Both the position numbers and the translations under genes were made by a program. From Ahaetulla prasina (Eukaryota > Chordata > Lepidosauria > Squamata > Colubridae), in contig NC_080540.1 in NCBI RefSeq assembly GCF_028640845.1, positions 97,935,561-97,999,560 on the forward strand: 64,000 nucleotides of DNA, in the 5' to 3' direction. This document shows, in pieces, positions 53,451 to 64,000 of the stretch (positions are counted from its first letter, which is position 1; every line of letters begins with the position of its first letter). The notes below the pieces were generated by a model. The model was not told the origin of the DNA, ran no database searches, and worked only from the letters and a program-made list of their open reading frames with translations.

Positions 53451-53934
53451 CTAAAGACAGCACAAATTAGAAGGAAAACAAAAATGCTGTTGAAATGACC
53501 ATGCAAGCAAATCAGTAGGGACAGAATCAGTGTTAAAATTGCAATGTTTTATAGTTCAAAAGAGCAAAGAAATATATTTTGCACTTCCTTCAACATTTTA
53601 AAAATATTAACTGAATGTGGCAATAGTCTTAATTATTGTTTGCCCAGGGATATCTAATAACAAGCTTGATCTATGATTTTCTTCTAGATAAAATAATTGC
53701 CCATTTCTGCCAAGTTTTTCCAAAGTCAGAAAATATAGTTTATCTTTGTTTCTCTTTTTCCACTGAGAACTGACTAGTAATATTCATATGTTCCTGTTTG
53801 TAAATAACAGAAATTACAACATATTTATAAACTCATCTTTGTATTTAAAAGACATCTTAGAAGCAAACTATTATTAAACACTCCATTAGGGTATTAAACA
53901 TTGGGATCTTTATTTTGTAAAATCCTTTGGTAAG

Positions 53935-54030
53935 GATTACGTTTGTTTTTTACTTATACACTGCTCAGAGTCACTTAGACAGTGAAATGGGTGATACATA
54001 AATTTGATAAAAAATAAAAAATGTTCTTTG
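53935..54030 (+). mobile_element. SINE tail fragment
   Basis: Inside the 1.46-kb intron 53451-54911. CTGCTCAGAGTCACTTAGACAG and GTGATACATAAATTTGATAAA match the general tail of tRNA-type SINEs. No head is present. The remaining intron is AT-rich without features. Confidence 0.4.
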
Positions 54031-54911
54031 TGAAAGACAGGGAATAATCAGTAGAAATTAAAACATAGGTTTGTGCTGTGCTTCAAAAAATATTATGTGA
54101 ATGTGTCTAGGATTTTGTTGAGAGCCCAGGGCCACCAAAGCTCTTAAAACAACAGCCATTCTTTAGCCTTTTGCTGGCTTTTCAGTCATAACAGAAAAAA
54201 ACAGAAGGGTGACTACATACAATGGGCTCATGCCTGGAAATGCATCTCCTCCTTGCATGGCAGAACTATGAAACATCTATTACCAACCACTGCATCATGT
54301 TGTATCTTAAACAACAACAAAAACAACACCTACCTCTTTTTGTCTTTTTAATACGTTTGAAGCATGCTATACCAGAGGGAATTTGTTTAAATCTCACTTC
54401 CATGCATTTTCTCCCACTTATATTATCACACCAATTTAAGCTTTTCCAATCTGGGGAGAATTCTAAATCTGAGGTTCTTTCAGCAGAAGCGACGGCTTGC
54501 CCTTCTGTGACATGCTAGACAGCTTTTCAGCAGGCTAATAATCCCCTTGAGTGTGGTGACAACACAAGCAGCAAATGACTTGAATGCAACATCTCGATGT
54601 TATGGCACACCAGTCAATTAGTACCACCTGTCCTGTGGGAAGGGTCTCTCAAGAGGATAGGAGGCAGGAAAGAAACAGGCAAAGACCAACCCAGAAGCTG
54701 ATTCAGATGGACCTTTTCTTTTCCTCCCACAGGGGCCATTAAACCAAGGGCCTTGGGAAAAACCCTAGAGATTTGTTAATTTATCTTAAAACATTTGTTG
54801 TGAGATTTTCAATGTATAATTGTTCAAATAGCTTATGAGCTGCTTTTTTTTTTAAGTTTCTAAAAGATAAGACTTATCACTAACCATCCTGGAGGAAGAA
54901 ATGGTTCTTAC

Positions 54912-55137
54912 CCAGGGCAAGACTGGTTGTATTCAAGTGGTGGCTGAAAGGGCTCCCTCCTTTCCCCTGCCCCAACTGCATCCATCACCATCGTCTGAGG
55001 GAGACACCTCTCATCTTGAAGGGCTGCAGACATGGAATCAGCAGAACAGTTGCTGACAATGCTGGATCGTGAGGAGATCTCACTATGGCTGGAATCGGAA
55101 AAATTCTCAGATTTGGCAGACGGGATCAGGGCATAGC
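54912..55137 (-). CDS. RAPGEF6: RAPGEF6 coding exon, 226 nt
   Basis: Acceptor TGTTTAG, donor GTAAGAACC on the minus strand. Encodes [50 protein letters not shown] and [10 protein letters not shown]. The [18 protein letters not shown] block is strongly conserved in RAPGEF2 and RAPGEF6. Phase: the first two bases complete a Gly codon whose first base comes from the exon ending at 61468 (or from the cassette exon), and GG is left for the next exon. Confidence 0.95.
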
Positions 55138-58100
55138 CTAAACATGACATGAGAAGACAGCATTGAGAGAAAGCGTAATCACACAGCCATTCAAAATAGC
55201 TTTCCTTGAGAAATAGTTTTTCACCATTTTCTCTCTTTTCTTACAAGACTTTTCGCCATTTGTTTTATACGAATTCCTTTTGCTCAATGGAAAACAATAA
55301 AACGCAAGAGAATGGAATAATTCCTTTATGAATTAATTTGAACGTTAAGGGACAAAAATTGTGTAACTTCTTTCACCGATCTGTTTCATAGAGGCTGTTA
55401 TGTGCTAAACCAACCAGGACTTTCAAGTGCAGCAAGTACAGCTTCTTCAAAAGCCAGACAAACCAGGAGGAACACTGCTTTCCAGCTGATCAAGTAAAAG
55501 GATACTGCAGTCAAAAGCAATGAGCCAGCTACAGACTCCATAGAATCGAATGCATACACTTTTTCTGCAGGTTGAGTGCTTTCTCCTAAAGAAGTCATTC
55601 TGTTTGCACAGTTATATGCTATACCTCCTGCATGGCTTCTATTTAATCAACATATTAAAGAAAGACATATTGATTTAGCTCTGCAAGTACAGCCTGAATT
55701 CTCTGCAAGTTTTGTTTCACTCTATTTGCATACACGGTAAAAGTGCTAGAGGATTGCCTTTGTTTTCAGAAAGACCAGATATTTAAGAAAATATATAATT
55801 ATATAGAATTTTAATTTTGTTTCTCATTTAGCATATGATGGGAATAATATTGGTCTAACATCTCATTTGTGATAAATTGTCTGCAACTATCTTTTTTCTG
55901 CTATGGAGACAGTTATAGTTAACTGTGGCTTTATCAGAATAGACTTGAGATCTTCTAGTAGGTCTTTGGATGATTTATAATATATGTGTTTCTTATTTTC
56001 TAACCATTATATTTTTAAAAACATACTTTTTAACCCAATCTTCAGTTTCTGAAATGAGGAAAATGCGGTGAAGACGCTGGGAAAAAAAACCAAATTTAAA
56101 AAATGGCGTGGATCCAGCAAAATCTAGGGGAGACATAAAAATGTGCACTCTTATGGTGCCCTCTGATAAGAGAAGCAATTGTACATGTCCTATATTCAAA
56201 ACACCCTTCTTCTGGTCTCATGATTTGAGGCAGAACTACTATTTGAGGAGTTGGAAAGAATTCTAGCAGCTTTGCTTTGTCTCTTTCCCTACTACATTGT
56301 ACGGTATTCTATATACATCACTATAAGATAATGTGTGTATACCTTAACATACTGCAAGTAGAAAAAGAGAATCATTTGACCTGGTTAATGGTTGGAATTA
56401 TACAAATATTTTATCTATAAGCTGCATTTTAAAATGGAGAAATGTTTTATCATCTTATTCCATTGTTTGTGATGGCCAGAATTAAACCTGCACGGAAAGC
56501 ATTACAAATTATTTTTGAATTTTTGGTAACAGAAAAAAAGGTCATAAATAGTTTAATCCATGAATTTCATTGTTTAAAATGAATTTAATTTAAAATGTTG
56601 CTGGGGAATCTTCAAAGTGATATAAGTATGGGGCAAACAGAAAGAAGAAACGTTTTTGGCTCTTTCTGTTTCTCTAGCATTCCAGCTATCCGTAAGCTGC
56701 CTAGATATGGAAAATCTTTATTTAAGGAGGTAATTGTTCTTTACCAGTCTGAACTAAGAATTATAGGGGACAAGAAAGGAATATAATCTATATGTAATAA
56801 AAAAAATTAAACACAGTGACTATAGTTTATCTGAATGTCTACTTTTTCAGTAGGTTTAGTTAAAAATAAATGGAGAGTGAAATATGAGCTACCTCTGTCT
56901 GTTTCTAGTATTCCTCTGGAAATATCCGTCCTGGCATATACAGTTATTTTTTGTGAATGATACATGCAATACTGAAGATGTCAGTTTATCTGTCAGTACA
57001 GGAAAAGAATAATCTCTTCCATTGATTGTGAATCAATTATCATTATATATCAATCTTAGAGCTGACTCACACTATGTTACTGTGCAGGATTCCTACAAAT
57101 TTAAGCTGCATTAAGTTTCAAGCTTTTTAATCTTTTGGACTATAAATGTTGAAGCTCCTATATTCTGTTCTAGATTTTAGCTTTAAAAAGATCAGAACAT
57201 ACAAGTTTCAACATTAGTATTCCGTTTTTCAATTACTTAAACTGAGTCTCAGGCAAAGTTAATCTCTTATTTGAGATTGCATCTGAAAGCTGATTCAGAA
57301 TTTAAAAGAAATTTCACAGTACATACAACACATTTATAGTTTTGGCTTTAGCTGATATAACAGACCCTAAAGGTATAGAACAGGGTTGTCAAACTCGATT
57401 TCATTGAGGACTGCATCAGGGTTGTGTTTCACCCGGGGTGGGCTTGGCCAGCTTTACATCACTCATGTCGGGGGCGCCTGTGGTGGCCCGATCACTCTGC
57501 CCATGAAAACGGGCTCCCGAACTCTGTTTTCGGCTGGGACAGCCTCCTGCAACCCTTTACCAGAAAAATCAGAGTATGCGGCCCTCCTGAGTTCCATTTT
57601 CGCTGGCAGAGGCACCATGGACTGGTCCTTCACTGTTTCCAGGGGGAGCCTGTGGGGCAGATCTAAGCATCCCGCGGGCCAGATCCAGCCCCTGGTCTTG
57701 CGTTTGATACCCCTTGTGTAGAATATGAGGGTCAAATATGAACGTAATACAGAGTTTTGAATGTCTTTTCTTTTTTACATTAAAAAGGTCAAACACAACA
57801 AGAGTCACCTGACAGTGAGATGGGCAACACAAACATTAAACAAAGAAGTTCAAAAGGATTATTTAATACCCTTTTCCCCTTCTGTTGATCAACTAAAACT
57901 ACTAATCTCTCCAGATCTGCCAGGTACTTTTGGGCCTACCTCCTGATAAGCAACAGGAAATGTTGCCACTCCAAACTATTGTTTACCAGCTGCATTCAAG
58001 CAAGGCCTCATCATCCATTCAGAGTCAGAATACCTAATATATTCCTTACAGCTCTCTCTGTCTCTTCTCTCTCACAATATTTTCCTCTTCAGTGATTCTG

Positions 58101-60321
58101 CTTATTGAGAAACCACCTAGAATATGAAATTAAGATACCCTAATACCTAAGGACACTTTACGTTTCTCATAGTGTCTTTTTTGCTTATGTATGCAAATGC
58201 ATATAGGTACTTTATATATTCTAGTAAATATTGTTATTCCCAGTTTAGAATTAAAAAGACACTAGCTTATTTAACAAAACTAGCTATGACAAAGGAAAAT
58301 ATACACAACATCTCTCACAGTGTTTCTCCTACTCAATAGTACTATGTTTTAAAAACATCTTGCCGGCTTGATGATTGCAGAAAACATCCCCCACAATATG
58401 TACATTATTCCTCCTTAATGCCTTTTAACAACCTTCTCCAACCCAACATCCTCCAGATATGTTGCAAGAACTTACAAAACTCCCATCAACCTGACCAATG
58501 GTTGTGATAAAGCAATGGGGCGGGGAAGGCTGCCAAATACTCTTATTCACAAGTTTCTTTTTAAATGTGAGATATAATGAGTTTGTAGATTAAGCGGAAG
58601 CAATCACTAAAATACGTTCTTCCCTAATATACTGTATTTCTGAGGTTCATAGATGAGATTTGTTACCCCATTAAAAAGTAAATGAGTTCTCAAGTCAATC
58701 TCAACTCCTTATGGTTAAATTCATAGAGTTTTCTTGGCAGTATCATAAGAGTTCATTTGCTTCGATATTCTTTTGGCTGAATTTTCAATTCCTGAGTCCA
58801 AATATTAACCACGGCCAATCCTTTTCAACAGCTGAGATCAATCAAATAAATTCAACTATATGCTGCCACTACCAAGGCAATGAACATTTGTATAGTATTT
58901 CATTTGCTGTCTCTGAAGTACTTAATAACTCTATACAATGCTCTGGTAATCTCAAAAATTAAATTATTAATTTATTACAGCCAAATATCAAAATCTTCTA
59001 ATTTTAAGAATGTTTATGAAAGGGAATTAAAACATTGATTGATCATGACTGAGCTATTCAAATGAGAGTAACATTACTTAAAGGAAAATAGATACATTTA
59101 CAATAGTTATTTGGCTGTTATGCTGATATACCGTTTAATATCTATATAAATAATATTTGTTTGTATCCATTAAAATATTTAGGATGTGAAATTAAATGAT
59201 CTGATTACATAAATTATGTAAAAATATTATTTAAAAGTAAATAATCTACAACTGTATAAATTATGGTCTATAAATTACACATTACTTCAAAGACATGCAT
59301 TTCAGATAAATAAATAACTGTATATAGTTATTTTTAGCATACCATGTCAATGTTATAATAGCAATTATAGTTTACGAAGTTTTTAAATATACACAATTGA
59401 AATTTCTTCCTCTTAGATAGTAAATTGCAAAGCACAATCTAAATCTGTATATTGTAACTAACTGGGATTCTAAACAAACTATGAAAAGTGACTGATCCAT
59501 GCTTAAGTTTTTTGAAAATTCCTTGGGAGTCTTTGGACTTCTTTCCAAGTAAATACTGTTTCCAAGCAAACAGTAAGACTTGAATTTTATGTTTATGGCT
59601 TTAAATATTTAAATATTTCAAGCAGCATAGCAAGCCTTTCCTGCACTGTTTTATTTATTTTGCTAATATAATTGCAATCTGCATGAATTATCTTCACCAA
59701 CAGAACTATAAGTATATTTTTAAAACTGCTTCATGGGAAGTAACCAACTATGTGACAAAGCAACCACACCATTATTAGCACAAATGAATGAATTGCATAT
59801 GGTACCATATGATTGACTAAGGGCTAGAAAGAATGATAGTAAAAGCATAATTAAACCAGAATTTTATGTAGCCTATTATTGATTGATTGATTGACTGATT
59901 GACTGTTTTGCCTGATACATAAAGATAACCAAGCTCCATGGAAAGAAAGTCACAACCTTATACTTAAGAAGGGCTAAGCTTGGTTTCCTAAAAGATAGCT
60001 GGAACAATCAGTGTTCAGAGATCATCATCAGAATTTCTGGCATGTCTTTTTCTAAATCGCCTAAAGAGAGGCAAATGCCCCCCCCTTCTACTAATAGATT
60101 CATATTAATATTCAAAGTGAACAAGATATAGAAAAAATATATTTATCATCTGGCCATTTCCATCTCAAGGGGAGGGGAGGAAATGACAACGATTAACAGA
60201 AAATATTTAACATCTATGAAAATCAGGGCACAGCAATGCCATGAGCTGAATGACATGACATGTCATATTGTCTTCCTTCTTTTCGGTCTGAATTGTGGAC
60301 ACAGCCACATCAGTGAGCTAC
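55138..60321 (-). other. RAPGEF6 intron
   Basis: Holds a hAT-type element (57381-57716), a short SINE-like tail at about 57800-57845, an old squamate repeat resembling the CCAGATATGTTG/ACTCCCATCA family at about 58430-58540 and a (GATT)n run at about 59879-59905. The rest is AT-rich and empty. Confidence 0.7.
57381..57716. mobile_element. 336-bp hAT-type MITE
   Basis: Starts CAGGGTTGTCAAACTCGATT and ends GCGTTTGATACCCCTTG, imperfect inverted ends of a common hAT family (CAGGGGTGTCAAACTC type). The GC content is much higher than the flanks. The 8-bp target duplication is not clean (GTATAGAA and TGTAGAAT share a shifted TAGAA). Confidence 0.75.
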
Positions 60322-60726
60322 TGTTTCCATGGTCGCTGACTGTATGCCCTTCAACACTGGGCCTGTCCTTTTGCTTCTCGCTTCTATCCCTCTCTCGTGT
60401 GCCTGCTGGCTCCATACGAATGGTGAACGCTGATCTTTCCCTGGAGATACTTCTTTCCCTGAATCTTCCAAAGGGGGACCCCATTCTTTTCCTGGCTTTG
60501 TACAAAGGCTCCGGCTTGCCTCTATCCTCCTCACTTTCTCGCTTTTCGATACTGACTGATCTTTCTGCTGTCTTGCTAGTCATCTGCTGGATTTTCTTTT
60601 GCAAATAAGCCCCACCTATTCCATAGCTGCGATGTCCACTGTTCTTGTTGCTTGTTTCACTTGCAAGAGAGGAAGACGAACCAGACAGATTAAGCTGGCA
60701 GTTTTCAGACCTCTGTGAGTTACTAA
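60322..60726 (-). CDS. RAPGEF6: Candidate RAPGEF6 cassette exon, 405 nt
   Basis: The minus strand has a good acceptor (TTCTTTTCTTTATAG) before 60726 and an open frame that starts VSNSQRSENCQLNLSGSSSS in the phase left by the exon at 61468. It continues with ATSETSNKN-like Ser-rich sequence, SYGIGGAYLQKKIQQM and RSVSIEKRESEEDRGKPEPL, an Arg/Glu/Ser-rich part (FRERSISRERSAF). A phase-compatible donor ACA|GTAGCT at 60322 is weak; with it the exon is 405 nt, divisible by three. The neighbouring exons also join perfectly without it, and I do not recall this segment in the standard RAPGEF6 protein, so it is probably alternative. Confidence 0.6.
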
Positions 60727-61467
60727 CTATAAAGAAAAGAACATATAAAACAAATCACATAAACTGCTTTTCTTCAATATACATAATGTTACACTTGGAT
60801 AAAGTACAGAAAGGTACACTATCCTGAAGTTAAATAGATAGTGACAAAACTGTGGATGTTTCATTAGTTAAAGGACAGATCATCTAATTTTAGTTCTGTA
60901 ATGAGATGCTGATCAGTGCAGGGTCTACTTTTGTCAAACCAAGTCTATTCTTAAAGGAAAAAGTCCTGACAACAACAAATAATAATCAGTCAACAAATGT
61001 AAAATAGTAACCTTAGAAGCATAAGAAAGTAAACTAAAACACATGGTTATCGAGACAAATTCCAGCAGAAGTAAAGTTTGACGAGTTTCAGTAAAATGAA
61101 ACTTGCCAACTAAATATTCAAACAAAAAAATATACACAAAGTTCTGTGGCTTTTATTAAATGTATTCATTTTTAAAGCACACAGAAGAACACAGCAGTTT
61201 TGGAAGGATACTGCAATCAATAACCAATCTATCTGTAATTAGGAATTTATCCAAGGCAGCCCATAAAATATCTTGGGTGCTATTTTAAAATACTTTAAAC
61301 ACATTTAGATACTATACACAACAAGCTTTTCATAAATGTATTAAGCTTATCTTGTTCTCCACAGTTAAAATATGGCCCAATATAAATGCCTAAAATACCT
61401 TGAGTGTACTGAAGAAGGCAAAGTCAGACCAAGTATGATGCAGTCTCAAGGCTGAGACTGCTCTTAC
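60727..61467 (-). other. RAPGEF6 intron, unremarkable
   Basis: AT-rich; no element or RNA gene seen. Confidence 0.6.
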
Positions 61468-61602
61468 CTTTGCGTGGAGATTCCTGAGGGGAAGCAGGAG
61501 GGCTGGAATGCAACGATGATGCCATAGACATGTCATCTTCTGTGTGCTTTTTACTGCTTGGTTCTTCAGATAAACTAAGTGATTTCTGAGGAGAACCTGC
61601 AC
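61468..61602 (-). CDS. RAPGEF6: RAPGEF6 coding exon, 135 nt
   Basis: Acceptor TTAATCTATAG, donor GTAAGAGC on the minus strand. Encodes AGSPQKSLSLSEEPSSKKHT, EDDMSMASSLHSSPPASPQE and SPRK. The SSLHSSPPASPQ block is conserved in the PDZ-GEF family and is rich in Ser-Pro sites suited to proline-directed kinases. The first two bases complete a Ser codon with the A left by the upstream exon, and one G is passed on. Confidence 0.95.
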
Positions 61603-63493
61603 CTATAGATTAAATATTTACATTTATAATTCAGCCTGGAATATTCCTAAAATTATTGTTTTGTTTCATTTTGTTTTCCCAAGATACTCTCAATGATTTT
61701 TGAACTCTTTCATCAAGTAAATCTGATCAAGACATAAATTGGGGAGGCAGTAAAATATGATATTTATATATTTACAAAATTGCAAAACACACGATAAATT
61801 AATCATATTCATTTTAGTACTAAGAGCCTATTATATGGGCTGTAATTTAAAGAGTTTTACTTGATTTGACTTCTTTTAAAAAAATATTGAAGAAAAAAAT
61901 ATATTTTTGACCAACAAAAATCCTGACCTCAATAGGGTAGAGATGCAGCTCTCTGAACTATCTCTACAAGAAAAAAGTGGAACAAAAGAAGCACACTCCA
62001 CCCTACACACAAGAGTTAACAGAATTAAATTATTCTAATTTATCCCTTATTCTTAACATCTTTTACCATGTTATGTAAGAAAGCTGGTTGCAGTTTAATC
62101 TGCCCTTATGGAAGGAAGCTACTTTTAAAATTCTGTCCAAATTCAACTTCTTCACATCAGTCATCCTTCTTCCTGCTTCATGTCACTTCCCTTCTCTTTA
62201 ACTAAATAGTTTAAACCAGGCAGTTCTTGATGAGAGCACATTTCAAACACCTGGCCAGCAGTTGCTTGATACTGACTTATAGGTAGCTAGCTAGCTATCA
62301 TTAAACCCATATATCAGCTATATGTTAATAACAACAATAACAAGATTCAAGTTGAATAATATTAGATAAGTTTGGTTGTCAAAAATATTAAATTAGACTT
62401 AGAAAAAGCCCAGTTCTGAATGGCATTTGCCATTTGACAGGCAGCCTATAGAATGAGAGGATACCAGCTGCACTTTTATTAAATTTGCATTGGGGTGTGT
62501 GTCTACTATGTGCTATTTTCTCTTCTCTCCCTATATATAATACCTCTATTTTCAATCCCAGGGCTATCCCAGGACTTCAAAAGTACAGTTTTGAAATATA
62601 TTTCCCATATTCCTCTCAAATAACTCTCACTATAATTTTAATTGTAAATCAAATTTTATATGTAACTGGGAGTGGTTTGCGATCTTCCGCTTGCAGCCAA
62701 AACATGAAAAGGGACATTTGTTGTAGGGCAGGAAGAAAAATCCAAGTTAGATTTATCCAATTTTGAAAAAGAAAATGTTTTCAGAGTTGTTTCAGACTAC
62801 AATCTGTCAAAAATCTATTAAACAAAGGCTTGAAGATGATTTCAATTTATGGGATTATTCATTTGATACAATATTAGCTCATTTGCCTAAATTTATAATA
62901 ATGAAACAAAGACAAATGTATGCGCTCAGAAACAGTTTTGTATATTTACAAAATAAATATGATCAGATAAATTAATGATTTTTGGTTATTAGGACAAGAC
63001 GAAATCTCCATCAAGGAGAGCTCAAGGTGATTTTCCAAAGGTGTTTTTTCAAAAGACAACTGGACTTCGTTTTTCTTTGAAGACATTTCCCTTCTCATTC
63101 AAGAAGCTTGTTCAATTTCCTTAAAATGTATTCAAGGAAGAACAAAGTCTAATTGCTTTTGAAAAAACACCTATGGGACAACCATGACCTGGATGACTGA
63201 GAATCTCCATAGATATTTAAGGTGATTTGATGATTATTCCTGGACATCATCTATAAACCTCTTTTCCTAGAACCAAAATGCATTTCAAGTTCAGGAAGTC
63301 AGAAAATGCAATGCAGATTAAAACTACAGAGGTTAAGACTAACAAACTGCATGTTTAGATTCAACTTTGATCAGAGTTTCAGAAAGACCTTTTTTTTAAA
63401 TGCTATTTTATGTTTTGATATTAGGTTTTTATAAATATATATTTTATGGTTTGTATGAGCCACCAAATAGAACAGTGTAGAAAAAATACTCAC
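61603..63493 (-). other. RAPGEF6 intron
   Basis: Contains an inverted pair of similar segments at about 63030-63180 (GTGTTTTTTCAAAAG and CTTTTGAAAAAACAC) that belongs to a dispersed vertebrate repeat of Penelope-like type. The rest is AT-rich. Confidence 0.55.
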
Positions 63494-63685
63494 TAAAAGC
63501 AACGTGGTCTTTTGCTGGTCCTTTTTTCCGAATGGGGTACAGATTAACTGCTGGAACTTGAAGAACTTGACTTATTCTGTTTTGCTGATGTAAGTGGGCT
63601 TTTGTGGTTTGGCCAACGGACCTCAGTGGCATCGGAGACATCTCTGATGCTTTTGTACCTCGTCTTTCACTTAAATTTTTTGTCA
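63494..63685 (-). CDS. RAPGEF6: RAPGEF6 coding exon, 192 nt
   Basis: First exon of the gene visible in the window. Acceptor TTTCCAATGCCAG, donor GTGAGT on the minus strand. Encodes TKNLSERRGTKASEMSPMPL, RSVGQTTKAHLHQQNRISQV and LQVPAVNLYPIRKKGPAKDH, then VAF plus one base. The LRSVGQTTKAHLHQQNR and QVLQVPAVNL blocks are hallmarks of the C-terminal third of PDZ-GEFs. The cyclic-nucleotide-binding-like, REM, PDZ, RA and GEF domains must lie upstream, beyond 64000. Confidence 0.95.
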
Positions 63686-63928
63686 CTGGCATTGGAAAGA
63701 AAAGAAATAATACCCAAGCATCACAATTAAAATATTAAATGGGATGCTATTGAAATAGTAAATGACATGTTGAGTGGAGTACCTCTGGAGTCAATTATAC
63801 AACAAGCTATGTAATCAAAATCAGGAGAATATAACACAACTATGATAAAATGGAGTCCCACCAATGGCTGCTATAGGTCCACTCTTCTAAATCTAAATCC
63901 AGTTTCCTGATCTGAATGCAAAATTAAG

Positions 63929-63976
<48 letters not shown>
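63929..63976. repeat. (AT)n microsatellite
   Basis: About 22 AT units in the RAPGEF6 intron at the right edge of the window. Confidence 0.97.
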
Positions 63977-64000
63977 GCATTGAAGAACACAAGAACTCAT

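Overview
The window reads as nuclear DNA of a squamate reptile, most likely a snake. The grounds are AT-rich sequence with vertebrate splice sites, squamate-type BovB and CR1/L2-group LINE ends, tRNA-headed SINEs of the Sauria/Squam kind, many hAT and TA-target (Tc1/mariner-like) non-autonomous elements, a Mag/SURL-like Ty3/gypsy element and an endogenous retrovirus. No bacterial genes, rRNA, intact tRNA or CRISPR array was seen.

Right part (about 38.4-64 kb, minus strand): the 3' half of one host gene. Seven exons with canonical AG/GT borders and fully compatible phases encode the C-terminal part of RAPGEF6 (PDZ-GEF2), a Rap guanine-nucleotide exchange factor. Transcription runs from 63685 down. 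The last coding exon is only 26 nt and ends in the PDZ ligand QVSAV. A phase-neutral 405-nt extra exon may be a cassette. A long 3' UTR probably continues to about 38.4 kb. The introns hold SINEs, hAT and L2 pieces and a 1.63-kb tandem duplication.

Left part (1-38 kb): gene-free sequence downstream of RAPGEF6, filled with mobile elements, several nested. The two large ones are: (a) a 4.55-kb Ty3/gypsy element on the minus strand (12392-16937) with 178-bp LTRs, a TAAGG target duplication, polypurine tract, gag and a long pol; and (b) an 8.66-kb provirus on the plus strand (17147-25803) with 654/653-bp LTRs that differ only by one indel, an ATGTAG target duplication and a tRNA-Pro primer site. 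The provirus has betaretrovirus-like gag-pro-pol, with a GGGAAAC slip site followed by a well-formed pseudoknot, and a gammaretrovirus-like env.

The most unusual point is the Env N-terminus. Between the signal peptide and the recognisable surface-unit start lie about 150 residues with the hallmarks of an immunoglobulin-like domain (Cys, Trp, D-x-S-x-Y-x-C). The env gene is broken by several frame changes although the LTRs are almost identical, so a young insertion with old-looking damage, or assembly indels, must be considered.
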